This document shows positions 49,722 through 58,602 of a stretch of 64,000 nucleotides of DNA, piece after piece (within the stretch, counting starts at the first letter, position 1; each line of letters opens with the position of its first letter). A program made the position numbers and the translations under genes. Origin of the DNA: Salinarchaeum laminariae (GTDB lineage Archaea; Halobacteriota; Halobacteria; Halobacteriales; Salinarchaeaceae); contig NZ_CP096270.1 in assembly GCF_023204835.1 (NCBI RefSeq), forward strand, positions 2,408,907 through 2,472,906, read 5' to 3'. The notes under the pieces were generated by a model. That model worked only from the letters and a program-made list of their open reading frames with translations, searched no databases and was not told the origin of the DNA.

Positions 49722-50627
49722 TCAGCCTTGCGTCGTGATGGCGGTCTCGACGACGTCGAGATTACCATCGACCGTCACAAGCAGTTCCTCGCCGTCGATC
49801 GATGCCCGGAGCTCGATTCGAACAGGATCCCTGTCGACGAGTTCCGTATATCCCCCTCCGACGCACCAGGGAAGGGTCCAGTACGGCTCTTCGTCGAGGT
49901 GGATCCCGTGTTCGCGATGAAAGCTGACGACGGCGGAGTGATCGAGGAGTCGCAACCCCGGCGCAGAGCATAGCTCGTGGCCACACTGCTGGCACTCGTG
50001 TTCGACCCGAACCGGAACGCCCAGACAGCAGTCCCCTTCATCCTCGATGCTGTGATCGATCCGCCCGCTACACTCCGGACAGACCCCGTCGGCCGCGAGA
50101 CAGTGGAGGTGGCGAACGCGCTGGTCGAACGCCTCCGCGATCTCCGCCGGCGTGCGGTCGGTCAGCCCGCCCGGCGGGAAGTCGTAGTTGCCGTGCTGGT
50201 GCCCACACTCGACGCACTCGATCGCGAGGCGTTCGCCCTCGTAAACGGCCTGGAGCCCGGCGTCACAGGCGAAGCACTCTCCCTCGACGGGGAACGGCTC
50301 GATGTCTGGCTTCTCCGTGATCGATCCGGCGACGACGGCCGTGACGACCTTCTCGCCGGCGTGCTGGAGCTCGTACCCATCGTCGGCCTTGCGGACGAAG
50401 TGATCGGTCAGTTCGCCGAGATGATAGTTGAACTGCGCGCTGTCGCGCATACCGACCTCGCGACGGAGTTCGGAGAAGCTCACCGGCGACTCCTCCAGTT
50501 GCCAGAGGGTCTCGAGGATCGACAACCGGGTCTCGTTACCGATGACGGAGAAGGCCTCGGCAGGATCGACGCAGTCGACGCACTCGAGGATCGATTCCTC
50601 GGATTCGATGGCGTCGTGCTGACTCAT
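49722..50627 (-). CDS. ArsR-like winged-helix regulator with zinc-ribbon domains
   Basis: A 301-residue protein starting MSQHDAIESEESILECVDCV. The winged helix (AFSVIGNETRLSILETLWQLEESPVSFSELRREVGMRDSAQFNYHLGEL) belongs to the haloarchaeal ArsR-like group (DUF7347/DUF7351-type). The C-terminal half has several Cys pairs: CFAC with CVEC, then CPEC and CQQC, giving probably two zinc ribbons. The frame runs on to 50654. It may sense metal, redox state or a ligand; the target is unknown. The trehalase gene, 60 bp away and convergent, is not obviously under its control. Confidence 0.82.
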   Translation of the reverse strand: MSQHDAIESEESILECVDCVDPAEAFSVIGNETRLSILETLWQLEESPVSFSELRREVGMRDSAQFNYHLGELTDHFVRKADDGYELQHAGEKVVTAVVAGSITEKPDIEPFPVEGECFACDAGLQAVYEGERLAIECVECGHQHGNYDFPPGGLTDRTPAEIAEAFDQRVRHLHCLAADGVCPECSGRIDHSIEDEGDCCLGVPVRVEHECQQCGHELCSAPGLRLLDHSAVVSFHREHGIHLDEEPYWTLPWCVGGGYTELVDRDPVRIELRASIDGEELLVTVDGNLDVVETAITTQG

Positions 50628-50736
50628 ACGGCTACGTTGTGGCGACTGTAGCAAAAGGGTTCGCCGAACCGAGTTTTTGTAATATATCCGATCAGTTCGT
50701 GTAGATGGCCAGTGCAGTGATCTACTCGTAGATGAA

Positions 50737-52452
50737 TCAGTCGTGCGCGAAATACGTCACCGTCTCCGCGTCGTCCTGGCGGTCGATTCGCGCGAACCCG
50801 ACCCGTTCGAACTGGACGACCTCGTCGGCGTCGAGCTCGCCCACGCCGGGCTCGGCTCGTCCCTGCTCGTCGCCGTCGGGAGTCCGCATCCGGCACGGGA
50901 CGGATTCCTTGCCGGGGACCCAGTGAATCACGTCGACTGCACCGGATTTCACGACCTCGATGTCGTCGCCGGTAAACTGGAAGGCGTCGCGGATGTTCTC
51001 GACGCAGCCCAGCCCTTTGAGCCAGACGCGCTCGCCGTGGCCGGGTAGATCGTTTGCTTCGACGAGCACCGTTTCGCCGACAGGGATCGATCGGTCGCCG
51101 CGGTCCGCGTGATCGGGGTGAAGCGGCGGGTTCGCTTCGTCCGGACCGCCGGTGAGCGGGACTTCCAGGCCGTCGCGAACGAAGAAGTAGCGATCCGAGT
51201 CGTCGTCGATGATCTCCCGGTTGTTCGCGTAGATGGTGCTCATCGCGAGGTCGACGTTCGACGTCGAGGTGCCGAGGCCGGCCATCGCCTCGACGATAGC
51301 CTCTCCGCGAATTCCGCGGCGCCGCAAGCTTTTGAGCGTCGGCGCGCGCGGGTCGTCCCAGCCGTCGAGTTCGCCGTCGTCGATGAGCTCCTTGATCGAG
51401 GACGTGCTCATCGGAACCTCGTACGCGTCGACCTGAACGTGTCCCCAGTGGACGACCTCGGGGTACTCCCAATCGAAGTAGTCGTAGACGAACCCCTGGC
51501 GCTTGGCGGAGTCCTGGAGGTCGATGCCGCGGATGACGTGCGTGATCCCCAACTCGTGATCGTCGATGCCGGACTGGAAATCGAGCATCGGCCAGCACCG
51601 GTAGTGCGCAGCGGACTCTCGGGGATGGGGCGTGTCCACCATCCGGAAGGCAACGAAATCACGGAGGGCCGGGTTCTTGTGTTCGATGTCGGTTCGCACG
51701 CGAAGCACCTTCTCGCCGGACTCGTACTCGCCGTCGACCATCCGCTCGAAATCAGCGAGTGTGTCCTCGGCGTCCTGCTCGCGGTGCGGACAGGCCTCGC
51801 CGTCGTTTTTCAGCTCGCTGAACGTCTCGCCCGAACACGAGCAGGTGTAGGCACCGCCGGCTTCGATCAGCTCCCGGGCGTAGCCGTAGTAGGTCTCCAT
51901 CCGGTCGGAGGCGCGGTAGACGGCGTCGGTTTCGAACCCGAGATATTCGACGTCCTCGAGGATCGCGTCGTACGCGTCGAGATCGGGCCGCTTCGTCTCT
52001 GGGTCGGTGTCGTCGAAGCGCACGCAGAACCAGCCGTCGTAGCGTTCGGCGTACTCGCCGATGACCGCCGGCATGCGAGCGTGCCCGATGTGCCAGGGGC
52101 CGTTGGGGTTCGGTGCGGCACGCATCCGAATCTGGTCGTACTCTTCGGTGTTCGGCAGGTCTGGAAGCGCGTGCTCCTCGCCCTCGTCTTCGGCCTCGAT
52201 CTCTGCGAGAGCGTCGGGATCGAGTTCGGCCAGTCGGTCGCGGCGTTCCTCGTGACTCAGCTCGCCGATCTCGGAGACGACCTGCCCGACGACGCCAGGA
52301 ACCTCGTCGCCGTGCTCCCGAAACTCGGGGTGATCGCCCATCATCGGCCCCATGATCGGGCCGACGGCCGGATCGCTCTCGTGCTTGACCGCGTTGATCA
52401 GGGCGTGCGTCTCTGCGGCCGCACGCACCCGATCGCGAAGATCCTCGTCCAT
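50737..52452 (-). CDS. gltX: Glutamyl-tRNA synthetase (archaeal type)
   Basis: A 571-residue class I synthetase. HIGH motif in GPWHIGHARMP, catalytic DDTDPETKRP, a CxC-type zinc site (SCSGE with a His/Cys partner) and the KMSKS equivalent VPMSTSSIKELI are in order. It has the acidic C-terminal beta-barrel domains of the GluRS/GlnRS archaeal type. It charges tRNA-Glu, and tRNA-Gln for later amidation. The N-terminal about 100 residues are the usual archaeal helical extension. A 492-residue frame on the other strand is its shadow. Confidence 0.96.
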   Translation of the reverse strand: MDEDLRDRVRAAAETHALINAVKHESDPAVGPIMGPMMGDHPEFREHGDEVPGVVGQVVSEIGELSHEERRDRLAELDPDALAEIEAEDEGEEHALPDLPNTEEYDQIRMRAAPNPNGPWHIGHARMPAVIGEYAERYDGWFCVRFDDTDPETKRPDLDAYDAILEDVEYLGFETDAVYRASDRMETYYGYARELIEAGGAYTCSCSGETFSELKNDGEACPHREQDAEDTLADFERMVDGEYESGEKVLRVRTDIEHKNPALRDFVAFRMVDTPHPRESAAHYRCWPMLDFQSGIDDHELGITHVIRGIDLQDSAKRQGFVYDYFDWEYPEVVHWGHVQVDAYEVPMSTSSIKELIDDGELDGWDDPRAPTLKSLRRRGIRGEAIVEAMAGLGTSTSNVDLAMSTIYANNREIIDDDSDRYFFVRDGLEVPLTGGPDEANPPLHPDHADRGDRSIPVGETVLVEANDLPGHGERVWLKGLGCVENIRDAFQFTGDDIEVVKSGAVDVIHWVPGKESVPCRMRTPDGDEQGRAEPGVGELDADEVVQFERVGFARIDRQDDAETVTYFAHD

Positions 52453-52583
52453 TGTGATCGCATTCTCCCGGTGGGTTCAAAACGCCGCCGGTGTCCGGTG
52501 GTCACACGCTCCAGCAGTGAGTGGGTGGCAGCGGCGATCGGGACGGCCACACCTTCAAATACCAGCCCGCGGCCAGAGCCGCT

Positions 52584-53531
52584 ATGATCGCGATCGCTGG
52601 CGGTAAGGGCGGTTGTGGAAAGACGACGACCACGCTGGCGACGGCCCGGGCGCTCGGTGCCGGCGGAGTCCACGTCCGAGCGGTCGACCTCGACGCCGGA
52701 ATGCCCAACCTCCACCGTATGGCCGACGTCGATCGTGATCCGTCACTGACCGATCTGATCGAGACGGCCGACGGGGCTTCCGAACAGGCACCCGACGAAC
52801 CGATCCAGCGGGACGCCACCGGCGTGGAGATCGTGCCCGCCCCACGCGCGCTCGAAGACCTCGACGTCCCCACAGCGCTCGACGCGATCCAGCCGGAGGA
52901 TGGCATCGCTCTCCTCGACTGTCCCGCAGGCGCAGGGCCAGCAGCGACAGCGCCACTTCGCGAAGCCGACGCCGCGATCGTCGTCACGACCAATCGACGA
53001 GAGAGTACGGAGGACGCAGAGAAGACGGTCCGAATGGCCCGGACCCTCGGCGTTCCAGTCCTCGGCGCGATCGTCACACGAACCGACGACCTCCCCACAG
53101 CGGTCCGCACGACGTTGGCGATCGATCGAGCGATCGCAGTTCCACACAGTGGGGCTCCACTCGAGGACGACAGAGTGTTGGATCGCTATCGACAGGTCGC
53201 AGGAGCGATCCGTTCCTGGCTGGATCGGTGTAGATCTCCAGGGTCGAAGAATTCCAACGAGAAGAGAGCACGACGGTCTGGCGGTGAGGATGGCTGCGAG
53301 AGTGCAGCGGACGTGCGAAGTGCGCAATCACGAACAGTGCCCGGAGACCGCCCCGGTGCCAGCGGAACGCAACAAGTAGAACCGAACTGCCCGAACTGCG
53401 GCAACGTGCGCCCCGAGCAATCCGGTAAACGACCTACACGTCGACGCGATCGCCGATCTGCACGATCTCGAGATCGCGAGGATGGGAGAAGCTGTTCACG
53501 TGATGGTGGAGTGCGGTCGGATCGGCAGTGA
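52584..53531 (+). CDS. MinD/ParA-like P-loop ATPase with unusual basic tail
   Basis: A 315-residue frame starting MIAIAGGKGGCGKTTTT (deviant Walker A with signature Lys). VRAVDLDAGMPNLH, IALLDCPAG (Walker B region) and AIVVTTNRRESTEDAEK follow the MinD pattern, up to about residue 214 (GAIRSWLDRC), where MinD proteins usually end. The remaining about 100 residues are basic and Ser/Arg-rich, unlike the acidic body, and run 98 bp into the 3' end of the converging MBL gene. A TAG in the +1 frame lies right after the natural end (53230-53232). This suggests a frameshift or lost stop rather than a real domain. Role: membrane-positioning or regulatory ATPase; the partner is unknown. Confidence 0.82.
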   Translation: MIAIAGGKGGCGKTTTTLATARALGAGGVHVRAVDLDAGMPNLHRMADVDRDPSLTDLIETADGASEQAPDEPIQRDATGVEIVPAPRALEDLDVPTALDAIQPEDGIALLDCPAGAGPAATAPLREADAAIVVTTNRRESTEDAEKTVRMARTLGVPVLGAIVTRTDDLPTAVRTTLAIDRAIAVPHSGAPLEDDRVLDRYRQVAGAIRSWLDRCRSPGSKNSNEKRARRSGGEDGCESAADVRSAQSRTVPGDRPGASGTQQVEPNCPNCGNVRPEQSGKRPTRRRDRRSARSRDREDGRSCSRDGGVRSDRQ

Positions 53532-54267
53532 GCCCGCGCCACATGTCCCAGTGGCTCGGGAGCAGCCGATCGAACTGGAGGTCGCTGGCTGCGTCCACGA
53601 TCTCGTTCTCGGTGTTGTACCACTTGGTTCGCTCTGGCTCTCCGGTCTCCTTGTCGTCGATGTTGCCGATTGAGCCGAACGCCAGAATTCCCAGATCGAC
53701 GTCGTACTCCTCGCCCATGGCAGCGAACTCGTCGGAGGGTTTCGTGTCGCCGCCGTGGAAGAGCGTCCTTCCGTCGTACTCGAAGACGTAGGACACGGGA
53801 TGGGTCGCGTCAGCGTCGTTGGCGTGTTCGACCGTGATAGAGACCGAACCGACCTCGAATTGATCGCCCTCTGCCACTTCCTGAAACTGCTCGTCATCGA
53901 TATCGAACTCGGTCTGCCACTGTTCGTCCTCGCGAGCGACCGCGAGACTATCGTCGGGTGCGTAGAACTCCGCGTCGGTACGTTCGAGGATTGGCGCCTG
54001 GCTCGGGCCGTGAACGTGGTCTGTGTGTTCGTGGGTCGCCAGGATCGCGTCTGCTTCCTCGACGTCCGCTGGATCGAACGGAATCGGGATCATCCGTACA
54101 GTTCGTGGCGGATCCCCCAGGCCGACGTACGGATCGATCCAGATCGTCGTTCCGTCGCCTGCTTTCACGACGAACCCGTTGCAGCCGAGATACCAGGTGG
54201 CGAGTCCATTCGGATCCGCCGCTTCGATTTCGCGAACAAGCCAGTCGTCCCAATCGCTCGTGGACAT
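53434..54267 (-). CDS. Metallo-beta-lactamase fold hydrolase (UlaG-like)
   Basis: A 277-residue protein starting MSTSDWDDWLVREIEAADPN. The metal site is ATHEHTDHVHGP (HxHxDH), with further ligands in VEHANDADATHPVSYVFE, LFHGGDTKPSDEF and a C-terminal LLPSHWDMW. The layout (CNGFVVKAGDGTTIWIDPYVG) resembles L-ascorbate-6-phosphate lactonase UlaG and related predicted Zn-dependent hydrolases. The substrate is unknown. Its 3' end overlaps the tail of the MinD-like frame. The frame extends to 54357 but that part is not family-like. Confidence 0.88.
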   Translation of the reverse strand: MSTSDWDDWLVREIEAADPNGLATWYLGCNGFVVKAGDGTTIWIDPYVGLGDPPRTVRMIPIPFDPADVEEADAILATHEHTDHVHGPSQAPILERTDAEFYAPDDSLAVAREDEQWQTEFDIDDEQFQEVAEGDQFEVGSVSITVEHANDADATHPVSYVFEYDGRTLFHGGDTKPSDEFAAMGEEYDVDLGILAFGSIGNIDDKETGEPERTKWYNTENEIVDAASDLQFDRLLPSHWDMWRGLTADPTALHHHVNSFSHPRDLEIVQIGDRVDV

Positions 54268-54513
54268 GCAAATGCGTGGTCGTGGCTGTCGCCTAAGCGT
54301 TCCGTTCGTGACGATCGTATCGTCCCGGCCGTGATCCCACCATCCACGGAGCACCATGTTCGAAGGCCCAGCGAACGTTCGAGGGAAGCTTCTCGATGTT
54401 CGTGAGGATGACTACCCTTCCTACCACAGTACCAGAAACCGTCTGCTACCACGGGTGACGTGAGTCCGAGCATCTTGTCAAGAGTTTTGTACCGGCAATG
54501 AGAAGCGAAGAAT

Positions 54514-54783
54514 ATGACACGAGAGCAGCTGCAGTCCGCCAGCGATCGTCTGCGCGACGTCACAGCGGAGGCACCCGAGGAACTCGCCGCACGGATCGAA
54601 GACCAGGCTGATCGACTCCACGACCTCGCCGAGCGAGACTACTCGGTTGATCACGGAACGCTCGCGCGGGTAGAGACCAAGCTTGGTAATCTGAAAGACG
54701 ATGGACCCTCCTCGGTCGAGGAGGCCGTCGACGCGGCACTCGAGGACGTTCGGGCGTTTCGGAGTACAGTCGAAGGAGTCTAG
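54514..54783 (+). CDS. DUF7553-like small helical protein
   Basis: An 89-residue acidic protein that is almost all helix (MTREQLQSASDRLRDVTAEAPEELAARIEDQADRLHDLAERD). The pattern ERDYSVDHGTLARVETKLGNL and the closing RAFRSTVEGV match the haloarchaeal DUF7553 family as I remember it. No function is known. It stands alone. Confidence 0.75.
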   Translation: MTREQLQSASDRLRDVTAEAPEELAARIEDQADRLHDLAERDYSVDHGTLARVETKLGNLKDDGPSSVEEAVDAALEDVRAFRSTVEGV

Positions 54784-55036
54784 GTGTCTGGGGCCGTCTC
54801 CGGCACAGTAAAGCCGTGAGCGGTAGCTCCACTCACTCTCCGTGGTCTCTGGTGCTGTCACGACGTTCGAGACCGCTCTCGGCTGACGCCACCACGTCCG
54901 AAACTGCACCCATAGATAGCTCCGGTTTCGGATGGATCCCTACGTTCGAGATATGTTCGCATTTGTGGCCGTCGTCTGCCGATTTCGTAACCCGAAACCA
55001 CCACGATTCAAGAGGCAGGTAGATAAGTAGTCGACT

Positions 55037-55591
55037 ATGATACAGCTGCAACACCGTCTCCGTCACGCCGTGGGTGGCGTTGCGGATTCGATCCTTCCCG
55101 GTCGGTGTTACGGCGTCTTCACGCTGAAGCCATCCGAGTTCGTCGGCTCGCTGGACGTGAGCCTCGCCGAGGTTAGATCGATCCTCGAGGCTCGGTCGTA
55201 CTCCTACAATCCGATCTCTGCGAAGAAACTCCACCCCGAACTTCGAATTCCCGACGACGGTTCGTACCGTCGACTCGATCCACAGGACCGATCCAAGCAG
55301 TGGCACGTCCACCTCTGGGAGCGGCCAGACTGTATCGAGGTGTACAGCCACTACGAGTACCGGCCAGAACCGTGGGGCCCGATCGACGTCCGTCGTCCGG
55401 TGGACCACTACTGGCCCGAGTGGGGCGAGAGCTGCCTGCTCGGCCAGCACTGTCCGGCGCTCAAATCCCTCCTCGAGACGTACGGTCGCTATGAGGGCGA
55501 TCGGTCTGCGCTCGGAACCGCGCCGCTCTATCGCCACGGCGGAACGGACGAGCCGACGCCGGCTGCCGACGAAACGCCGTCTCTCGACTAG
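55037..55591 (+). CDS. Hypothetical haloarchaeal protein
   Basis: A 184-residue protein starting MIQLQHRLRHAVGGVADSILPG. It is rich in aromatic residues in the middle (KQWHVHLWERPDCIEVYSHYEYRPEPWG, VDHYWPEWGE) and has an unstructured acidic tail. Two His/Cys clusters could bind metal, but no motif is clear. A GATAAGTA box about 15-20 bp upstream may be part of its promoter. No family recognised. Confidence 0.7.
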   Translation: MIQLQHRLRHAVGGVADSILPGRCYGVFTLKPSEFVGSLDVSLAEVRSILEARSYSYNPISAKKLHPELRIPDDGSYRRLDPQDRSKQWHVHLWERPDCIEVYSHYEYRPEPWGPIDVRRPVDHYWPEWGESCLLGQHCPALKSLLETYGRYEGDRSALGTAPLYRHGGTDEPTPAADETPSLD

Positions 55592-55786
55592 CTGAACCTT
55601 CTCGAGTATCTCACCGACGCTCCACTGCGACGAGTCGATGTCATCTTTTCACACTCACTCGCCCCAGCCATTCGGATTTTCAGTCGGTCGTAGCGCTTCG
55701 CTCACCGCCATCCGTTCGCAATTGCAGTCCCGCTTCCTGCTTCTCACCGCTGCGATCCGTGTGGGATGGTACCGCGACTTCCGCGG

Positions 55787-55794
55787 CACTTTAA
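55787..55794 (+). promoter_or_regulatory. TATA box of the aIF-1A gene
   Basis: CTTTAAAC, centred about 29 bp before the ATG at 55820, with no room for a long leader. Confidence 0.6.
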
Positions 55795-55819
55795 ACGGTT
55801 GCAGGTCTTACTACCGTGC

Positions 55820-56104
55820 ATGAGCGAGGAACAAGAGCGACGGAATCTTCGGATGCCGTCCGACGACGAGGTCTTCGCGGTAGTCACAGAGCACAACGGC
55901 GGAAATCACGTTCGCGTGCAGTGCGCCGACGGAGAGGACCGGATGGGTCGAATCCCTGGCCGAATGAAATATCGAACCTGGATCAGCGAGGGCGACGTCG
56001 TCCTCGTCGAGCCCTGGGACTGGCAGGACGAGAAGGCGAACATCGAGTGGCGCTACTCCGAGCAGGACGCCGACCAGCTCCGGGACGAAGGCCACATTCA
56101 GTAA
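55820..56104 (+). CDS. eif1a: Translation initiation factor aIF-1A
   Basis: A 94-residue protein starting [55 protein letters not shown]. This is the OB-fold S1-like domain of aIF-1A, with [10 protein letters not shown] and [19 protein letters not shown] conserved. It helps the small ribosomal subunit scan and select starts. A basic upstream extension of the frame is rejected because of the TATA box position. Confidence 0.96.
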   Translation: MSEEQERRNLRMPSDDEVFAVVTEHNGGNHVRVQCADGEDRMGRIPGRMKYRTWISEGDVVLVEPWDWQDEKANIEWRYSEQDADQLRDEGHIQ

Positions 56105-56228
56105 CTGTTCTGCGGCGACGTGCGGATCTGTCTCTCCGGCCTCGTAGCTGCTGATAGGACTGCAGTAGGAACGCCGAGCGCACTGCATCGATAGGCATAT
56201 TAAATCCAGTCCAGTGGTTAATAACACG

Positions 56229-57080
56229 ATGAACGTCACCCTCTCCCGGGACGAAATTTCGTCGGAGACGTATCTCGGGGTTGCTGCCGTCGTCGCACTG
56301 GTTGCGCTCTCTGCAGCCGTGAGTACGATCGCGCCCGCACCGAAACTCCTCGTCATTAGCTGGGTAGCGTTCGGAGCGATGGCCGGCGGTGCGGTACTCG
56401 GCATGCGCGCCAGGAACGAACACCCGCGCGGGATGGTGTGGGGGTACGGACTCGCCGCCGGTGCGATGGTGACCAGCGCCGCGCTATTCTTGATCCCGCA
56501 GGCGACGAACGCCGATCCCAGATACGGTGGTCTCGGGGTCGCGATCGGCCTGCTCGTCGGGTTCGCTGGGCACACCATCGGCCACAGGCTCACCCACCTC
56601 GAACTTCCGATGGACCGAACGGTCGCTGAGCTCACTGCGCACGCGCTGTCTGCTGGCATCATCATCGGCGTCGTCTACGCAGCGATGCCCGATCTCGGCC
56701 CACTGCTCGGGCTCGCTATCGTCTCGCACAAGGGGCCTGCCGGCTACGCCGCAGCTCGTCGGCTGGTTCGATCCGACCGATCGGTCGCTCCAATCTTGCT
56801 CCCGGCAGCTGGCGTCGGCCTTGCAGCGCTCGCTGTGAGCATGATCGGTGGGCCGACCGACGGAAACGTCCAGGCAGTCGTCTTCGGGTTCGCTGCCGGA
56901 ACCTTCCTCCACGTCGCGATGGATTTCCTACCACGCTGTGAGACGGGAAGTGAGATTCACGACCACGTCGCCCACCAGCACGATGACGACCACGCCCTGT
57001 TGGACCGACTCCGCATCCACGCCGTCGTCAGCACCGGAATCGGTGCCACGTTGGTCTACCTGGCGTGGGTCGCCGTCTAG
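56229..57080 (+). CDS. ZIP-family metal transporter-like protein
   Basis: A 283-residue membrane protein starting MNVTLSRDEIS, with about eight TM helices. In the ZIP family, helices 4 and 5 carry metal-binding His residues; here HTIGHRLTHLE and AHALSAGIIIGVVYAAMP with LAIVSHKGPAGYAAAR are comparable. A His-rich loop (HDHVAHQHDDDH) precedes the last helix. It probably moves Zn2+ or another divalent cation. An ATATTAAA box about 27-30 bp upstream supports this ATG over the GTG at 56214. Confidence 0.85.
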   Translation: MNVTLSRDEISSETYLGVAAVVALVALSAAVSTIAPAPKLLVISWVAFGAMAGGAVLGMRARNEHPRGMVWGYGLAAGAMVTSAALFLIPQATNADPRYGGLGVAIGLLVGFAGHTIGHRLTHLELPMDRTVAELTAHALSAGIIIGVVYAAMPDLGPLLGLAIVSHKGPAGYAAARRLVRSDRSVAPILLPAAGVGLAALAVSMIGGPTDGNVQAVVFGFAAGTFLHVAMDFLPRCETGSEIHDHVAHQHDDDHALLDRLRIHAVVSTGIGATLVYLAWVAV

Positions 57081-57316
57081 CGCCTCGAACAATTCACTGC
57101 CGCAGGACTTACTCTTCTCAGTAGTCAGACCGATAGGACGTACTCCAGCGTTACGGGCCGATGGCAGGCGATTGGGGTCTCTCCAGTGATACGCTCTCGG
57201 TCAGACGTACCCACGCCGATGTCTCCGCTGTACCAGGTCGTCCTTGTCGCTACGACCGGGATACTGGGCTGACGCGCTTCATAACAAAGGGCCGAAGACC
57301 CACCAGAAGGACACGC

Positions 57317-57790
57317 ATGTCACGATCCAATACGTCGCGGAGGCGCTTCGGGGCACTCCTCGCGAGTGCGATCACGGTCGGGCTGGCGGGATGCGGTGGC
57401 GGTGGCGATGGAAACGAAACGGACGACGAAGGCACCGACACCGGCGATGGGGGAATGACGGACGACGGGACGGACACCGGCACCGACGATGGAACGGACG
57501 ATGGCACCGGGACGGACGACGGCGCGGATACGGACGACGGAACGGGAACGGACGACGGGACAGGGACGGATGGCGAAACAGACGACGACACCGGTACCGA
57601 CGACGGTACTGACGGGAACACCACCGACGGTGACGGCGGAAACACGACTGATGGCGAGAACGGGAATACCACGGACGACGGTAATATGACCGACGGTGAG
57701 AACACGACCGACGGCGGAAACACCACCGACGGAAATACGACTGACGGTGACAACACCACCGGCACGGACAACACGTCCGACGACACCTGA
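57317..57790 (+). CDS. Tat lipoprotein consisting of Asp/Gly/Thr low-complexity repeats
   Basis: A 157-residue protein starting MSRSNTSRRRFGALLASA. The Tat motif SRRRFG, a short hydrophobic stretch and the lipobox LAGC mark an exported lipoprotein. The whole mature part after GGGGDGNETD is built from repeats such as TDDGTGTDDG and NTTDGDN. Many N-x-T sequons occur in the second half, so heavy N-glycosylation is possible. No folded domain is present. It may be a surface spacer or a glycoprotein brush. Neighbours give no clue. Confidence 0.75.
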   Translation: MSRSNTSRRRFGALLASAITVGLAGCGGGGDGNETDDEGTDTGDGGMTDDGTDTGTDDGTDDGTGTDDGADTDDGTGTDDGTGTDGETDDDTGTDDGTDGNTTDGDGGNTTDGENGNTTDDGNMTDGENTTDGGNTTDGNTTDGDNTTGTDNTSDDT

Positions 57791-57959
57791 GGAAATCCCA
57801 CTGAGGGCGTCCACTCGCTGTCGCGTACGACAATGGGGGTCGATCAGCGCATCTGTCGGATAGTTCAGCCGTTAAAAAGAGCCACTACGGTCGCGCGAGA
57901 GTTCCGTGTGCTCGCCCACACGACGACGAACCTTTCCGTACGCGGTGACCATCTTCGGT

Positions 57960-58586
57960 GTGAAATCTGACGAGGTCCGTCGCCAGTGGGCGGAACGCTC
58001 CGGTGAGTACTCGCCGGGCTACTACGCGTACTACGGACCCGACGAAACGAGTGAGTCGGTTCGCAGCATTCTAGATCGCACCCTCGATAGCGACGCGAGT
58101 GTGCTCGAACTCGGCTGTAGCTCGGGACGACACCTCGCACACTTGCGAGACGGTGGCTACGAAGACCTCGCGGGCATCGAGGTCAACGCCGACGCTTTTG
58201 ACGTCATGGAAGAGACGTATCCCGAACTCGCCGAAACTGGAACCTTCTATCACGACGCGATCGAAGCGGTCGTCGAGGAGTTTCCCGACGACCATTTCGA
58301 CGCAGTGTACTCCGTCGAGACGCTCCAGCACATTCACCCAAGCTCGAGCTGGGTATTTTCCGAACTGATCCGAATCACCGGCGACCTCCTGATTTCGATC
58401 GAGAACGAGGGCGACGGCTCGGAGACGACCGTGAACTACGTGGACGACGACGTGCCGCTCTACTACCGGGACTGGAGCGAGGAGTTCGCGGACGAGGACC
58501 TCACGGAAATCGAACTCACGGCCGAGGAGCAGTCCGTCGTCCACGAGGGAGACACGGTGCGAGCGTTCCGGACGTCGACGCAGTAA
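57960..58586 (+). CDS. SAM-dependent methyltransferase
   Basis: A 208-residue protein; I start at GTG 57960 (KSDEVRRQWAERSGEYSPGYYAYYGPDE). Motif I is VLELGCSSGRHLAHL, followed by acidic GIEVNADAFDVM, and motif IV FDAVYSVETLQHIHP. This is a class I methyltransferase. Substrate unknown. The upstream in-frame GTG at 57945 is possible. Convergent with the mqo gene. Confidence 0.86.
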   Translation: MKSDEVRRQWAERSGEYSPGYYAYYGPDETSESVRSILDRTLDSDASVLELGCSSGRHLAHLRDGGYEDLAGIEVNADAFDVMEETYPELAETGTFYHDAIEAVVEEFPDDHFDAVYSVETLQHIHPSSSWVFSELIRITGDLLISIENEGDGSETTVNYVDDDVPLYYRDWSEEFADEDLTEIELTAEEQSVVHEGDTVRAFRTSTQ

Positions 58587-58602
58587 GAACCGACGCGCCG
58601 AC

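Noticed and set aside
51109..52587. 492-codon plus-strand open frame
   Set aside because: Lies opposite gltX, which has all synthetase motifs; GC-rich third positions keep the reverse frame open. No protein family seen.
57430..57780. Repeat array outside coding sequence
   Set aside because: It is the coding sequence of the Asp/Gly/Thr-rich lipoprotein, in frame with its Tat signal and lipobox.
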